DNA of 26,775 nucleotides from JBBQWZ01 sp038210135 (lineage in GTDB: Bacteria; Acidobacteriota; Terriglobia; Bryobacterales; Bryobacteraceae): NCBI GenBank assembly GCA_038210135.1, contig JBBQWZ010000060.1, positions 1 to 26,775 on the forward strand, in the 5' to 3' direction. Shown here piece by piece: positions 9,795-18,610 of this stretch. The position numbers and the translations under genes are program-made. Position 1 is the first letter of the stretch; the number at the start of each line of letters is the position of its first letter. Under the pieces are notes generated by a model. The model was not told the DNA's origin and ran no database searches. It worked only from the letters and a program-made list of their open reading frames with translations.

Positions 9795-11735
9795 CTATTT
9801 CCCGAAGAACATTGACTTCAGCGTGCCGTAGAAGATGTAGACGACCATCGCTGCTAGCCACACCATCGAACTGACCGATAGCACCCGCGTGGTCAGGCGG
9901 ACTTCCGGTGTCCGGTCCAGTTGCAGCAACGGACCTCGTTCGTCGGCCGCCGTCCGGTCATACAGAAACAGCGGAGCGGCTGCGAACAGAGCCAGCCATG
10001 GAAACCATACGGCATTGATCTGGACGTTGACGCTGGCCCCGGGGTTGTTGAAGTGCTTCACGTACGAAGTCGCGGAATGAAATACCTGCGCCAACGTCAA
10101 CACCGCGAGCGCCAGATGGCGGATCGCCAGTGCGCGGCCCGCCGAGCGCAGCCCGGTCATCAGTTGGCGGGAGCGAGAGACCGCTTCGCGCCCCGTCAAG
10201 CCTTCCGCAATCTGCACTGTCGGCCACAAGCAGTCGCCGACAATCCAGTCGGGACCGAAGTAAAAAGCACTCTGTATCTGTGTTTTTAGCAGCGCCGGCA
10301 GCTTGCGGATCAGCTTCCACAAAACGCGGACGCCCAGAAATCGGCGGACGCTGATTTGTTCCTCGACCGCCATCATCGTCGCGGCTGCGCGGATCGCGTT
10401 GTCGGCGAATACAATCATTCCGGTGGTCAGCAGGATACCGGCGATGGACCCGGCCAGCCCCAGATACTTGCCGCCGAAATAAAGCATCATGGCCTCGATC
10501 GCCAGCACCACGCCATACGCCGGCCCCATCACCACGATGAACGGGCCGATGTGCTGCAGCATGAACGCCTTCGAGCGCCGCAGCGAAAAGAACTCGGCGT
10601 CCACCGCATTGTGAAAGCGCCGCGTGAATTCGACCGCGGAAGCCGGCCGGTTTTTTGGATTTCGTTCGAGCCCCGCCAGCACCGTGTCCGAAACATCCTG
10701 CGGCACTTTGCAGATTTCCCGCGGCGCTCGCGGAACGCCGGATTCGTGATAGTCGAACAGCTCGCTCGGCTTGCCCGTGAATGGAAGCTGTCCGCACACC
10801 AGCGAATACGCGACGACGGCGAGGCTATAGATGTCGGACCGGTAATCGATCTCGCGCCCAAAGGCCTGTTCGGGCGACATGTAGGCGGGCGTTCCGAGCA
10901 GGCTGCCCGGCATGGTTTTCGCGCCTTCGCTGCTATCCAAAAATTGAGAGCCTGACCCGGATCGCAACCCACTCGACTGTGACGGCGTCGAAGCGATTGC
11001 CACCGTGTCCAACTCTTCGGCGCGCGTTTTCGAGGCGTTCGTCGTGTTGAGCGACGGTTTTTTCGGCACAGGAGCCGGAGTCGGCTCGACGACAGTTTCC
11101 ATGTCCTCGGCGATGCTGCGATTCGCGGCCAGCGAATTTACATCACTTACGCTCGAGGGCACCCGGTGCAGCATTGTGCCGGCGCTCGTCAGAGTCGGCG
11201 TGTTGTCGGTATCGGGCGCCGCCCAGCCGCCCGGCATGTTCATTTTTGCCACGCCAAAATCGAGGACTTTCACCGTAAAACCGCCGCGCCCGTTCGGCTC
11301 GAGCCAAATGTTGTCCGGCTTCAAATCACGATGGACGATGCCTAATTTGTGGGCCTCGGCGAGAGCGAGCGCGATCTGATCGAGAATATCCGCAACCGTC
11401 GTCAGCGGAATGTTCTTGTTCTCTTTCTGAAATTCGGACAGCGTGTGGCCATCCAGATATTCCATGACGAGATACGGAATGTCGACCGCGCCACTCTTGC
11501 CGATTCCGAAGTCGGTGACGTTGACGATATTCGGATGCCGCAACCGGCCGCAGGCTTGCGCTTCACGCTGGAAGCGTGCCAGAAACTGAGGATCGCGGGC
11601 CCACTTCGGCGCGATCACCTTCACGGCAACCAGGCGCGTCGTGCCCAGGTGGGTCGCCAGGTACACGTTCCCCATGCCGCCGGCTCCAAGCTGGCGGTCG
11701 ATCCGGTATTTCAAGTCGATGATTTCGCCGATCAT
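9795..11735 (-). CDS. membrane-anchored serine/threonine protein kinase with enlarged activation segment
   Basis: This is a Hanks-type kinase of 646 residues. The N-terminal catalytic domain shows the glycine loop GAGGMG (17-22), VAVKV with K39, HRDLKPDN (135-142), DFG (159-161) and GTPAYMSPEQ (281-290), followed by DIYSLAVVAYSLVCGQLPF and a conserved NRPAS near 362-366. All catalytic residues are intact. Between DFG and GTPAY, where about 20 residues are usual, there are about 118, rich in Ser, Thr and Pro. After residue 390 come several hydrophobic segments (about 396-418, 426-446, 538-552, 577-592, 620-638), so the C-terminus is an integral membrane domain of unknown function. It lies 42 bp after the sulfatase stop on the same strand and could be cotranscribed. 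Confidence 0.94.
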   Translation of the reverse strand: MIGEIIDLKYRIDRQLGAGGMGNVYLATHLGTTRLVAVKVIAPKWARDPQFLARFQREAQACGRLRHPNIVNVTDFGIGKSGAVDIPYLVMEYLDGHTLSEFQKENKNIPLTTVADILDQIALALAEAHKLGIVHRDLKPDNIWLEPNGRGGFTVKVLDFGVAKMNMPGGWAAPDTDNTPTLTSAGTMLHRVPSSVSDVNSLAANRSIAEDMETVVEPTPAPVPKKPSLNTTNASKTRAEELDTVAIASTPSQSSGLRSGSGSQFLDSSEGAKTMPGSLLGTPAYMSPEQAFGREIDYRSDIYSLAVVAYSLVCGQLPFTGKPSELFDYHESGVPRAPREICKVPQDVSDTVLAGLERNPKNRPASAVEFTRRFHNAVDAEFFSLRRSKAFMLQHIGPFIVVMGPAYGVVLAIEAMMLYFGGKYLGLAGSIAGILLTTGMIVFADNAIRAAATMMAVEEQISVRRFLGVRVLWKLIRKLPALLKTQIQSAFYFGPDWIVGDCLWPTVQIAEGLTGREAVSRSRQLMTGLRSAGRALAIRHLALAVLTLAQVFHSATSYVKHFNNPGASVNVQINAVWFPWLALFAAAPLFLYDRTAADERGPLLQLDRTPEVRLTTRVLSVSSMVWLAAMVVYIFYGTLKSMFFGK

Positions 11736-11777
11736 TCGATTGGAACCAGCACGGAAACCGACATCATAGCAGCCGCT

Positions 11778-13607
11778 CTACGCCGCGCTCAGCTTCGCCT
11801 GAATCTGCCGCGCCAGGTCGCCGATCAGCTTATCGAAATTCGCCTCCATCGCCACAGCGCGCGGAGCCGGAATCACGAGCTTGCTTTTCAGCGGCAGCGC
11901 CTTCTTGCCGATCGCATCAATCGATTGCAAAGCGAGCAGCGCGACCATCGGATCTTTCGGATCCGCCAGCGCCCCCAGAACCTCCAGCGCTGCCCGCAGG
12001 TCTTCTTCGCGACCGAACCGAGCGATCGCTTCCGCCGCTGCGATCCGGACTTCCGGCGATGAATCCTTCAACATGCTCACCGGCGGCGCCATCGCGCGGA
12101 CCGCGCAGCCGATCGCCATCCAATAGCGGATCGCCGGATCCGCATTCGCGAAGTCCGGTTCCCAACTGCAGCGCGACGCCGCCTGTTCGGCCGCCGCCAT
12201 GATCGCCTTCAACGGATATCGCGTGTCGTCGTTGCCCATCTCGAACGGAGTCGGGGCGCTTGAATCCGCGGCCGCCCGCCGATGCATTTCGCTCTCCGGC
12301 AAGTACCCCACATCGCGGATCGCCGCCGCATGGCGCTGCTGTTCGGCAAACATTCGATCCAGCGTTTCGCGATACTCCTCGAGCGGTGCCAGGTTGCGCA
12401 CTTCATCCGGATCCGCCTCGAGATCGTTCAACTCCTCGACCGGCTTGTTCTCCCAAAAATACGTCTTCGGAGGCGCCAGAGTTCCCGCGTCGTACTGTTT
12501 CTTCCACGCCCGCGTCGTCGCCGTCTGAAACATGTAATCGATCCGCGCGCCGTAACTGCGATGCGGCATGTAATTCCGGATGTACACATACTTCCGGTCG
12601 CGCACCGACCGCATCATGTCGTACCGCTCGTCTATCCGGCCCCGGAATCCGTGTAGATATTTCGGGGCCGGCCCGGTAACAGGTCCCAGAAACGCCGAAC
12701 CATGGAAATGCGCCGGAACAGGAACGCCCGCCACGCTCAGCATCGTGGGCGCGAAATCGACGAAGCTCACCATCCGGTCCGACACCGACCCTGCCCGATA
12801 TGCCGCTCCGCAGTGCGTCCGCCACTTCTCCGGCACGTGCACCACCAGCGGAACCTGTAAGCCGGAGTTGTAGGGAAACCGCTTGCTGCGCGGCATCCCG
12901 GACCCGTAATCGGCCCAGAAGAATACGATGGTCGACTCCGACAGCCGGTCGCTTTCGAGATCCGCCAGCAACTTCGCCGCCTGCGAATCCATGGTGGTGA
13001 TGTTGTCGTAATACTGCGCCCAATCCTCCCGAATCTCGGGTGAATCAGGGTGATACGCCGGAACCCGCGCCTTGGCCGGATCGTGCTGGCCCGTCCGCGG
13101 ACGCGTCCAGATCTGGCTTTCGTGCGTGATGCCGAGGTTGAACACCGCGAAGAACGGCTGATCTTTCGCCCGATTCCGCCAGTGCGCTTTCACGCTCGAA
13201 TCGTCCCAGACCTGACCCGGCTTCTCGAGGTTGTAATCCTCTTTCGCGTTGTTCGACGCGTAATACCCGGCTTCCCGCATGTATTGCGGAAACATCCGCA
13301 TCCCGCGAGGCAGCCGGGTCTTCGATCGCATGTGCTCGCTGCCAGTAGACGTTGGATACAGTCCGCTGATAATCGCAGTTCGCGCCGGAGCGCAGACCGG
13401 CGCGTTCGACCATGCGCAGGAATACCTCTGTCCAAGCGCAGCCAACCGGTCGAGGTTGGGCGTGTCCGCGTAGCGGTCGCCATAACAGCCGAGATGCGGT
13501 CCGATATCCTCGCAGGAAATCCACAGGACGTTCGGCCGCTCCGTTCCGGCCGCGCGCAGCAGGGAAGTCGCGGCCAGCGTGGAGGTGAAACTTCGGCGAG
13601 TCAGCAT
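11778..13607 (-). CDS. Tat-exported sulfatase with C-terminal HEAT-like region
   Basis: This 609-residue arylsulfatase-family enzyme hydrolyses sulfate esters, probably of polysaccharides. The N-terminus MLTRRSFTSTLAATSLL carries a twin-arginine-like signal, which supports the ATG at 13607; in-frame upstream codons (ATG at 13640, TTG at 13679) are possible, and none has a good ribosome-binding site. The domain begins RPNVLWISCEDIG. The sulfatase signature CAPAR, with C72 as the cysteine converted to formylglycine, sits in APVCAPARTAIISGLYP. The C-terminal 100 residues (from about SSPEVRIAAAEAIARFG) look like HEAT or armadillo-type helical repeats, as in many planctomycete and acidobacterial sulfatases. 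It is divergent from the TonB-receptor gene, and the pair may serve glycan capture and desulfation; that link is positional only. Confidence 0.93.
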   Translation of the reverse strand: MLTRRSFTSTLAATSLLRAAGTERPNVLWISCEDIGPHLGCYGDRYADTPNLDRLAALGQRYSCAWSNAPVCAPARTAIISGLYPTSTGSEHMRSKTRLPRGMRMFPQYMREAGYYASNNAKEDYNLEKPGQVWDDSSVKAHWRNRAKDQPFFAVFNLGITHESQIWTRPRTGQHDPAKARVPAYHPDSPEIREDWAQYYDNITTMDSQAAKLLADLESDRLSESTIVFFWADYGSGMPRSKRFPYNSGLQVPLVVHVPEKWRTHCGAAYRAGSVSDRMVSFVDFAPTMLSVAGVPVPAHFHGSAFLGPVTGPAPKYLHGFRGRIDERYDMMRSVRDRKYVYIRNYMPHRSYGARIDYMFQTATTRAWKKQYDAGTLAPPKTYFWENKPVEELNDLEADPDEVRNLAPLEEYRETLDRMFAEQQRHAAAIRDVGYLPESEMHRRAAADSSAPTPFEMGNDDTRYPLKAIMAAAEQAASRCSWEPDFANADPAIRYWMAIGCAVRAMAPPVSMLKDSSPEVRIAAAEAIARFGREEDLRAALEVLGALADPKDPMVALLALQSIDAIGKKALPLKSKLVIPAPRAVAMEANFDKLIGDLARQIQAKLSAA

Positions 13608-14228
13608 GAAGGGAAAGGCGTCCTTTGCAGGATAGCCCATGCAGGGTGGCCCCGACTCGTTACATCGATTGAAAATCAATCTCCATCGGCTTAGACGGAT
13701 TTAAACTTAGCCCGTAAGCCTTCTCTTTTCATCACACACCAGGGACCAAAGATCACCAGGAAGGACCCTTCCACCCCTGCTTTGGACCCACTCGCCGGCA
13801 GCGGAGCTTGCATTTGGCATTTCAAATATGTTACACCTAACCCAAAGTCTGTTGGGGTCCGCTTACTAAAGCTATATCTGATTTTTCGGGGACTCACACG
13901 GCAAGTTGAGGAACGCGCGCTACTCGTGTTTCAGAACGTGGGCGAAACGTTTTCGTGTGGGTTTGTACTCGCGGTAATAGAGGTTCGTTGTCTAAGGGGA
14001 AGGGTTATTGGTCCGGGTCCGGGGCGCACGCTGCTGGCCGACTAGCTGCTTTTCTTTCGTCTCAAAAAGACGGATGAGATTGCTTCTTTTCCTTCTTCGA
14101 CGAATCAAGTTTCCGCGTGAGCCCGAGCCCGATCGTCTCTGGGCGAACGCCGGTGCGGGGAAGGTCAGTGATCTGGTGGATCGTTCGCCAGGTGCAGAGA
14201 GTTTGCTTTGAGGAAAAGGAGATACGAA
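13608..14228. other. long intergenic region between divergent sulfatase and TonB-receptor genes
   Basis: About 620 bp without a supported gene. Short reading frames here (for example 13782-14045 plus, 13691-13897 minus) have no recognisable features. A small CCCAA/TTGGG hairpin lies near 13840-13860 and CGTCT/AGACG at 14058-14072. A larger inverted repeat at 14139-14191 lies in the probable leader of the receptor gene. The text GCCCGTAAGCCTTCTCTTTTC near 13710-13729 resembles GCCCGTAAGGCTTTTGTTTG after the receptor terminator (about 17837). No confident promoter was identified. Confidence 0.6.
14139..14191 (+). promoter_or_regulatory. inverted repeat in the 5' leader of the TonB-receptor gene
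   Basis: CTGGGCGAACG (14139-14149) is complementary to CGTTCGCCAG (14182-14191): ten base pairs with one bulged G, enclosing a 32-nt loop. It ends 37 bp before the ATG at 14229, just upstream of the ribosome-binding site AAGGAG. It could be a leader RNA structure or an operator; no known riboswitch was recognised. Confidence 0.35.
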
Positions 14229-17200
14229 ATGTTCATCCAGCGAGTGTGTTCCGCACTCACTCTAACGGCCCTCCTGGCCACGTCCATGTTTGGTCAGGTG
14301 GCGTCGGCCCGCATCGAGGGCACGGTACAGGATCAGACCGGCGCCATCATTCCTTCCGCGAGGGTGACGGCAGTCAATGTCAAAACGCAAAGCCGCGCAG
14401 AAGCGCGAGCCGACGGATCGGGAAGCTTCTCGTTCCCGTCGCTGCAGCCCGGCACCTATAACCTCACCGTCGAAGCGCAAGGCTTCCGCAAGGCCGTCCT
14501 CGACAATATTGAGTTGAACGTCGGCTTGGTGTTCGCGCAGACCATCAAGCTCGAAGTGGGTCAGACGACGGAAAGCGTGGAAGTTCAGGCCAACACCGTC
14601 AGCGTCCAGACCACGGACTCGCAGGTGTCACGCGCCATCAACATGAAGGACATCGATACGCTTCCGCAGCTGGGACGTTCGCCCATCGGCCTCTCGGCCT
14701 TCCAACCCGGCGTCCAGGTAAATCCCGGCGATACGACGTTCTCTCACGTCAACGGCAATCGCCAGGGTTCGAACAACTCGACCCTCGACGGCATCGACGT
14801 CAACGACTCGCTGGTTCCGCGCCTCGGTCTCTCGTTGACCGCGAACAACACCGATTCGATCGGTGAGTTCCGCGTCGTCACCACCGCTGGTAAGGCGGAA
14901 TACGGCCGCAGCGCCGGGGGCCAAGTCGAACTGATCACCCGTTCGGGCGGCAACCAGTTCCACGGCAACCTTTTCGAATACCTCCGCAACACCGCCCTCA
15001 ACGCCAATGACTTCTTCAACAACCAGTCCGGCGGCAAGGTGCCGAAGTTCATTCAGAACACCTACGGCGGTTCCATCAGCGGACCGGTTATTAAAAACAA
15101 GACCTTCTTCTTCTTCAACCTTCAGCGCCAGAAAACGCTGCAGGAAACCGTCCGCAACCGCACCGTGCTCACCGCACAAGCGCGCGCCGGCATCTTCCGC
15201 TATAAGGACGCCAGTGGCGCCATTCAGAGCTACGATATCGTCGCGAACGACCCCCGTAAGCTGGGTATCGATCCGACCGTGAAAGCGCAGTCAATCGACC
15301 TGCTACCGCTGCCGAACAACACGGACCTCGGCGACGGTTTGAACCTGGCCGGCTACCGCTTCAACAACCCGACGCCGGCGTCGAATCAGCAGTGGACCGC
15401 CAAGGGCGATCACAACATCACGCCCAACCACCACGTTTTTCTGCGCTGGAGCTACTTCACGACCACCTCCTTTGACGCTTTGAACAACGTGGACTCGACG
15501 TTCCCTGGTCAGCCCTCTGGAACCCAGGGCGGCACGCGTTGGGGCTTCTCGGCCGGATCCGACTGGAACCTCACGCCGACCACCGTTAACGAATTCCGAA
15601 CCGGTCACCAAAGCGCGTCGGTCGTCTTCTTCCGCCCCCGCGTGGCCGGACCGATGATCCTCTCGAACGACTACACCGATCCGCTGCAAACCGGGTTCAG
15701 CCAGGGACGCAACTCCCCGGTGAACGAGTGGACCGACAACTTGACGAAAATCAAGGGCGCCCACACCATCAAGGCCGGTGTCAACCTCCGCCACACCCTG
15801 CAAACCGGCTACAACGATGGCGGTATCTATCCCAACATCACCTTCAGCCGCAGCTTAAACGGCAACACGCCGTCGGCCTCCGTCGGACCCGCCGGCCTTT
15901 CCTCGACCAACCGCACCAATTTCGAGAACCTCTACAACGAATTGCTCGGCCGCGTCGACCTCGTCGCCCAGACTTTCAACAGCGATCTGACCAAGTTCCT
16001 GCCCGGCGGCACCACCCGCCAGCGCGACTTCACGCTGTGGGAACAGGGCTACTTTGTCCAGGACGACTGGAAGGTGCGCCGTAACCTGACCTTCAACATC
16101 GGTCTCCGCTACGACATCTATAATGCTCCGCACGAAAAGAACTCGCTGCAGGGCACGCTGGACAAAGTCGGCCAGCTCGGCTTCGGCTACAGGGATTCGA
16201 ACCTGACCGTGGTGAAGACCAACACCTACGCTCCGACCGACTTCAACAACATCGCGCCTCGCTTCGGCTTCGCGTGGGACGTGAAGGGCGACGGCAAGAT
16301 GGCGGTACGGGGAAACTACGGTATCTATTACGATCGCAATATCGGCGCCACCGTCAGCTTGGCCGACGGCAACACTCCAGGCTTCGTGTTCTCCGGAACC
16401 ACCCTGCCGAACTCCGCCGGCAACACCGACGTTCGGCTCCGCGACAACCCGTCGGCTCCGGCAATTCCCGGCGCGCCGGTCCTGACCCTGCCCGTGACCA
16501 ACCGCCAGACCGCCGTTGTGGTTTTCAACCCCAACCTGCGCTCCGGCTATGTGCACCAGTACGGCCTCTCCATCCAGCGCGAAGTCGCGCATAATACGGT
16601 GTTCGAAGCCGGTTACGTCGGACAGCGCGGCGTGAAGTTGTTCCTGAACTACAACTTGAATCAGTCGCGCATCTACGAAGGCTTCCTCGGAGACTTCAAA
16701 GAATTGCAGGCCTTCCAGGCTAGCGGCGCGGCTCCTTCTGCGACCAACAACCTTGTCAAGATGTTCGGAACTCCGGCCGCTGCCATCACTGGCGTCGGTG
16801 GAGCGACGACCGTCTCGACCGGTGCCGTGGGAACCGCGGCGTCGTCGGTTGACGTCAACCAGAACGCGAAGTACGCCAACGCCGGCTTGAATCAGTTCTA
16901 TCTGAAGAACTATCCGCAGTTCGGTACCTTCGTGTACGGCTCGAACGATGGCCGTAGCTACTACGATGCCATGCAGCTCAGCATCCGCCGTCAGACCGGT
17001 ATGGTCCGCACGTCCGTCAACTACACCTGGAGCCACTCGCTCGACAACATTACCGCGGAAGGCAACGGCTTCACGTCTCCGATCGACAGCTTTAACCTCG
17101 GTTTAAACAAGGCGCGCGGCGATTTCGACAAACCGCAATCGTTGAACGCGACTCTGTCCTTCACTCCTCCGGTCGGAAAGGGCAAGAAGTTCCTCGGCGA

Positions 17201-17693
17201 CATTCCTCGTTGGGCGGATACGCTCATCGGCGGATGGGATATCGGCGCTCTCTTCATCGCACAAAGCGGCACCGTGTTCACGGTGACGTCGCAGCGTGCG
17301 ACGGGGCCGAGTGCCAACGCAGCCTTCGTCGACTTCTCGGGTGATCGCACCATCGGCGGCCTCGACAAGCGCGGCAACGGCGTGTATCTGTTCAGCGCGG
17401 ACGAAATCGCCCGCTTCAACCAGAACGTCGCTGCCGGCTCCATCGGCAACTCCGGCCGCAACGCCTTCCGCGGACCGGTCTTCACCAACCTCGACATGTC
17501 GTTGATCAAGAAGTTCAAGATCACCGAAAACCACGGAATCACGTTCCGCGCGGAAGCCTACAACCTTCCGAACCATGCCGCGTTCGCCACTCCGGCCGTC
17601 AACCTGAACCTGCCGAGCACCTTCGGCAAGTTCGCGTCAACGATCGGCGGCACCACGCGTACCATGCAGATGGCCCTCCGCTACGACTTCTAG
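14229..17693 (+). CDS. Oar-like TonB-dependent outer-membrane receptor
   Basis: This 1154-residue protein is an outer-membrane transporter of the type abundant in Acidobacteriota. The ATG at 14229 has AAAAGGAG eight bases upstream and begins a signal peptide (MFIQRVCSALTLTALLATSMFGQ), so it is preferred over an in-frame ATG at 14208. Residues about 25-110 form a carboxypeptidase-regulatory-like beta domain (RIEGTVQDQTGAIIPSARVTA ... PGTYNLTVEAQGF). A plug domain follows (about 115-240, with NGNRQGSNNSTLDGIDVND and GRSAGGQVELITRSGGNQFHG), then a long barrel. The C-terminus MALRYDF ends in phenylalanine, the usual outer-membrane assembly signal. Its substrate is unknown; homologues import oligosaccharides or bind peptides. 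It is a single-gene unit with strong terminator hairpins just downstream. Confidence 0.95.
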   Translation: MFIQRVCSALTLTALLATSMFGQVASARIEGTVQDQTGAIIPSARVTAVNVKTQSRAEARADGSGSFSFPSLQPGTYNLTVEAQGFRKAVLDNIELNVGLVFAQTIKLEVGQTTESVEVQANTVSVQTTDSQVSRAINMKDIDTLPQLGRSPIGLSAFQPGVQVNPGDTTFSHVNGNRQGSNNSTLDGIDVNDSLVPRLGLSLTANNTDSIGEFRVVTTAGKAEYGRSAGGQVELITRSGGNQFHGNLFEYLRNTALNANDFFNNQSGGKVPKFIQNTYGGSISGPVIKNKTFFFFNLQRQKTLQETVRNRTVLTAQARAGIFRYKDASGAIQSYDIVANDPRKLGIDPTVKAQSIDLLPLPNNTDLGDGLNLAGYRFNNPTPASNQQWTAKGDHNITPNHHVFLRWSYFTTTSFDALNNVDSTFPGQPSGTQGGTRWGFSAGSDWNLTPTTVNEFRTGHQSASVVFFRPRVAGPMILSNDYTDPLQTGFSQGRNSPVNEWTDNLTKIKGAHTIKAGVNLRHTLQTGYNDGGIYPNITFSRSLNGNTPSASVGPAGLSSTNRTNFENLYNELLGRVDLVAQTFNSDLTKFLPGGTTRQRDFTLWEQGYFVQDDWKVRRNLTFNIGLRYDIYNAPHEKNSLQGTLDKVGQLGFGYRDSNLTVVKTNTYAPTDFNNIAPRFGFAWDVKGDGKMAVRGNYGIYYDRNIGATVSLADGNTPGFVFSGTTLPNSAGNTDVRLRDNPSAPAIPGAPVLTLPVTNRQTAVVVFNPNLRSGYVHQYGLSIQREVAHNTVFEAGYVGQRGVKLFLNYNLNQSRIYEGFLGDFKELQAFQASGAAPSATNNLVKMFGTPAAAITGVGGATTVSTGAVGTAASSVDVNQNAKYANAGLNQFYLKNYPQFGTFVYGSNDGRSYYDAMQLSIRRQTGMVRTSVNYTWSHSLDNITAEGNGFTSPIDSFNLGLNKARGDFDKPQSLNATLSFTPPVGKGKKFLGDIPRWADTLIGGWDIGALFIAQSGTVFTVTSQRATGPSANAAFVDFSGDRTIGGLDKRGNGVYLFSADEIARFNQNVAAGSIGNSGRNAFRGPVFTNLDMSLIKKFKITENHGITFRAEAYNLPNHAAFATPAVNLNLPSTFGKFASTIGGTTRTMQMALRYDF

Positions 17694-17715
17694 TCGTTAG
17701 CGACCGCGTTACAAC

Positions 17716-17733
17716 CCCGCCCGAGAGGGCGGG
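17716..17733 (+). terminator. perfect GC hairpin after the TonB-receptor gene
   Basis: CCCGCCC-GAGA-GGGCGGG is a perfect 7-bp stem capped by a GNRA tetraloop, 22 bp after the receptor stop. The run that follows is A-rich, not T-rich, so it is more likely an mRNA-stabilising 3' hairpin or the first half of a tandem structure with the next terminator. Confidence 0.6.
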
Positions 17734-17740
17734 AAAACAA

Positions 17741-17774
17741 AAAAAGGCGGCAGGCTTCGGCCCGCCGCCTTTTT
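17741..17774. terminator. bidirectional intrinsic terminator
   Basis: AAAAA, then GGCGGC, an A-C mismatch, GGC, a TTCG loop, GCC and GCCGCC, then TTTTT. The stem of 6 plus 3 bp with a stable UUCG tetraloop and T-tract is a strong rho-independent terminator for the receptor gene. The A-tract on the other side makes it work in either direction. Confidence 0.9.
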
Positions 17775-18013
17775 CCTTGCGCACGGGCCGGAGGCCTGGG
17801 CCACTTAACAATTCGCGATTTCAAAACGAAGCCATTTGCCCGTAAGGCTTTTGTTTGTGAAGCGTGCGGCGGTTTATGAAAGTTCCCGGCTTCATCTGAG
17901 TGCCCGGCCCTAATCCATCCAAAAATAATCGCTACACGCTGTCGATTTCCCCACATCTCCTACGACGTATCTATAGAGCCAGCAAATATGCTCCAACAAA
18001 GAAAGAAGATGCG

Positions 18014-18127
18014 ATGCGATTTCTATACATCTACCAGCCGCCCAATCCGTGGGAGCCGCTCCCACCTAACGCCGCCAAATCAGCCGCGACTGTTCCACAT
18101 TCATCCCAATTCAGAGAGGACAAATAA
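18014..18127 (+). CDS. short YCII-like leader ORF or truncated paralogue
   Basis: This 37-residue frame begins MRFLYIYQPPNPWEPLPP, which looks like the first strand of a YCII/DGPF-family protein (compare MRFMVIVK at the start of the next gene), and then loses resemblance. Its ATG is preceded by the purine run AAAGAAAGAAG. Its TAA at 18125-18127 lies one base before the ATG of the intact YCII gene, and the ribosome-binding site of that gene (AGAGAGGA) lies inside this frame. It could be the relic of a duplicated YCII gene, or a translated leader coupled to the next gene. It may not be expressed. Confidence 0.35.
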   Translation: MRFLYIYQPPNPWEPLPPNAAKSAATVPHSSQFREDK

Positions 18128-18128
18128 A

Positions 18129-18566
18129 ATGCGATTCATGGTCATCGTTAAAGCGTCGAAAGAATCCGAACAAGACGGCGCACTTCCCGATCCACAACTC
18201 ATGGCAGACATGGGTAAATACAACGAAGAACTCATTAAGGCCGGCGTCCTGCTCGCCCTCGATGGCCTCCATCCGACCTCCAAAGGAGCACGAGTCAAGT
18301 TCTCCGGCAAGTCTCGTACGGTCGTCGACGGCCCCTTCACCGAAACGAAGGAGCTTATCGCCGGCTTCTCGATTTTGCAGGTCAAGTCCCGCGAAGAGGC
18401 CATCGAGTGGGTCAAGCGCAGTCCCAACTGCAACCCCGGCGAGTACGAAGTTGAGATCCGCCAGATCTTTGAGATGGAAGACTTTGCCCCCATCCTGTCC
18501 GACGAGCAGATCCAGCGCAAAGAACGCCTCCGCGCTGAGCTGCCAAATCAGACGGCGAACAAATAG
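18129..18566 (+). CDS. YCII/DGPF-domain protein
   Basis: This small cytoplasmic protein of 145 residues has the family core: MRFMVIVKAS at the start, MADMGKYNEELIKAGVLL, and the diagnostic DGPFTETKE (DGPF at 67-70), followed by a ferredoxin-like C-terminal strand. The ATG at 18129 has AGAGAGGA at good spacing. DGPF proteins are the standing neighbours of ECF42-type sigma factors, and one follows here 44 bp downstream. Their biochemical role is unsettled; they have been suggested to act in the same stress or secondary-metabolism circuits. The last 25 residues (SDEQIQRKERLRAELPNQ) extend past the core domain. Confidence 0.88.
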   Translation: MRFMVIVKASKESEQDGALPDPQLMADMGKYNEELIKAGVLLALDGLHPTSKGARVKFSGKSRTVVDGPFTETKELIAGFSILQVKSREEAIEWVKRSPNCNPGEYEVEIRQIFEMEDFAPILSDEQIQRKERLRAELPNQTANK

Positions 18567-18610
18567 CCGCTCTTGCGTCGACGTATCCAAAGCTGGTGTG
18601 ATCGGTAGCA

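Noticed and set aside
15855..17036. Minus-strand open frame of 393 codons
   Set aside because: Antisense to the TonB-dependent receptor barrel; no domain resemblance.
17716..17733. First hairpin after the receptor gene as a complete intrinsic terminator
   Set aside because: It is followed by an A-rich run, not a T-tract; the second hairpin at 17741-17774 is the proper terminator.
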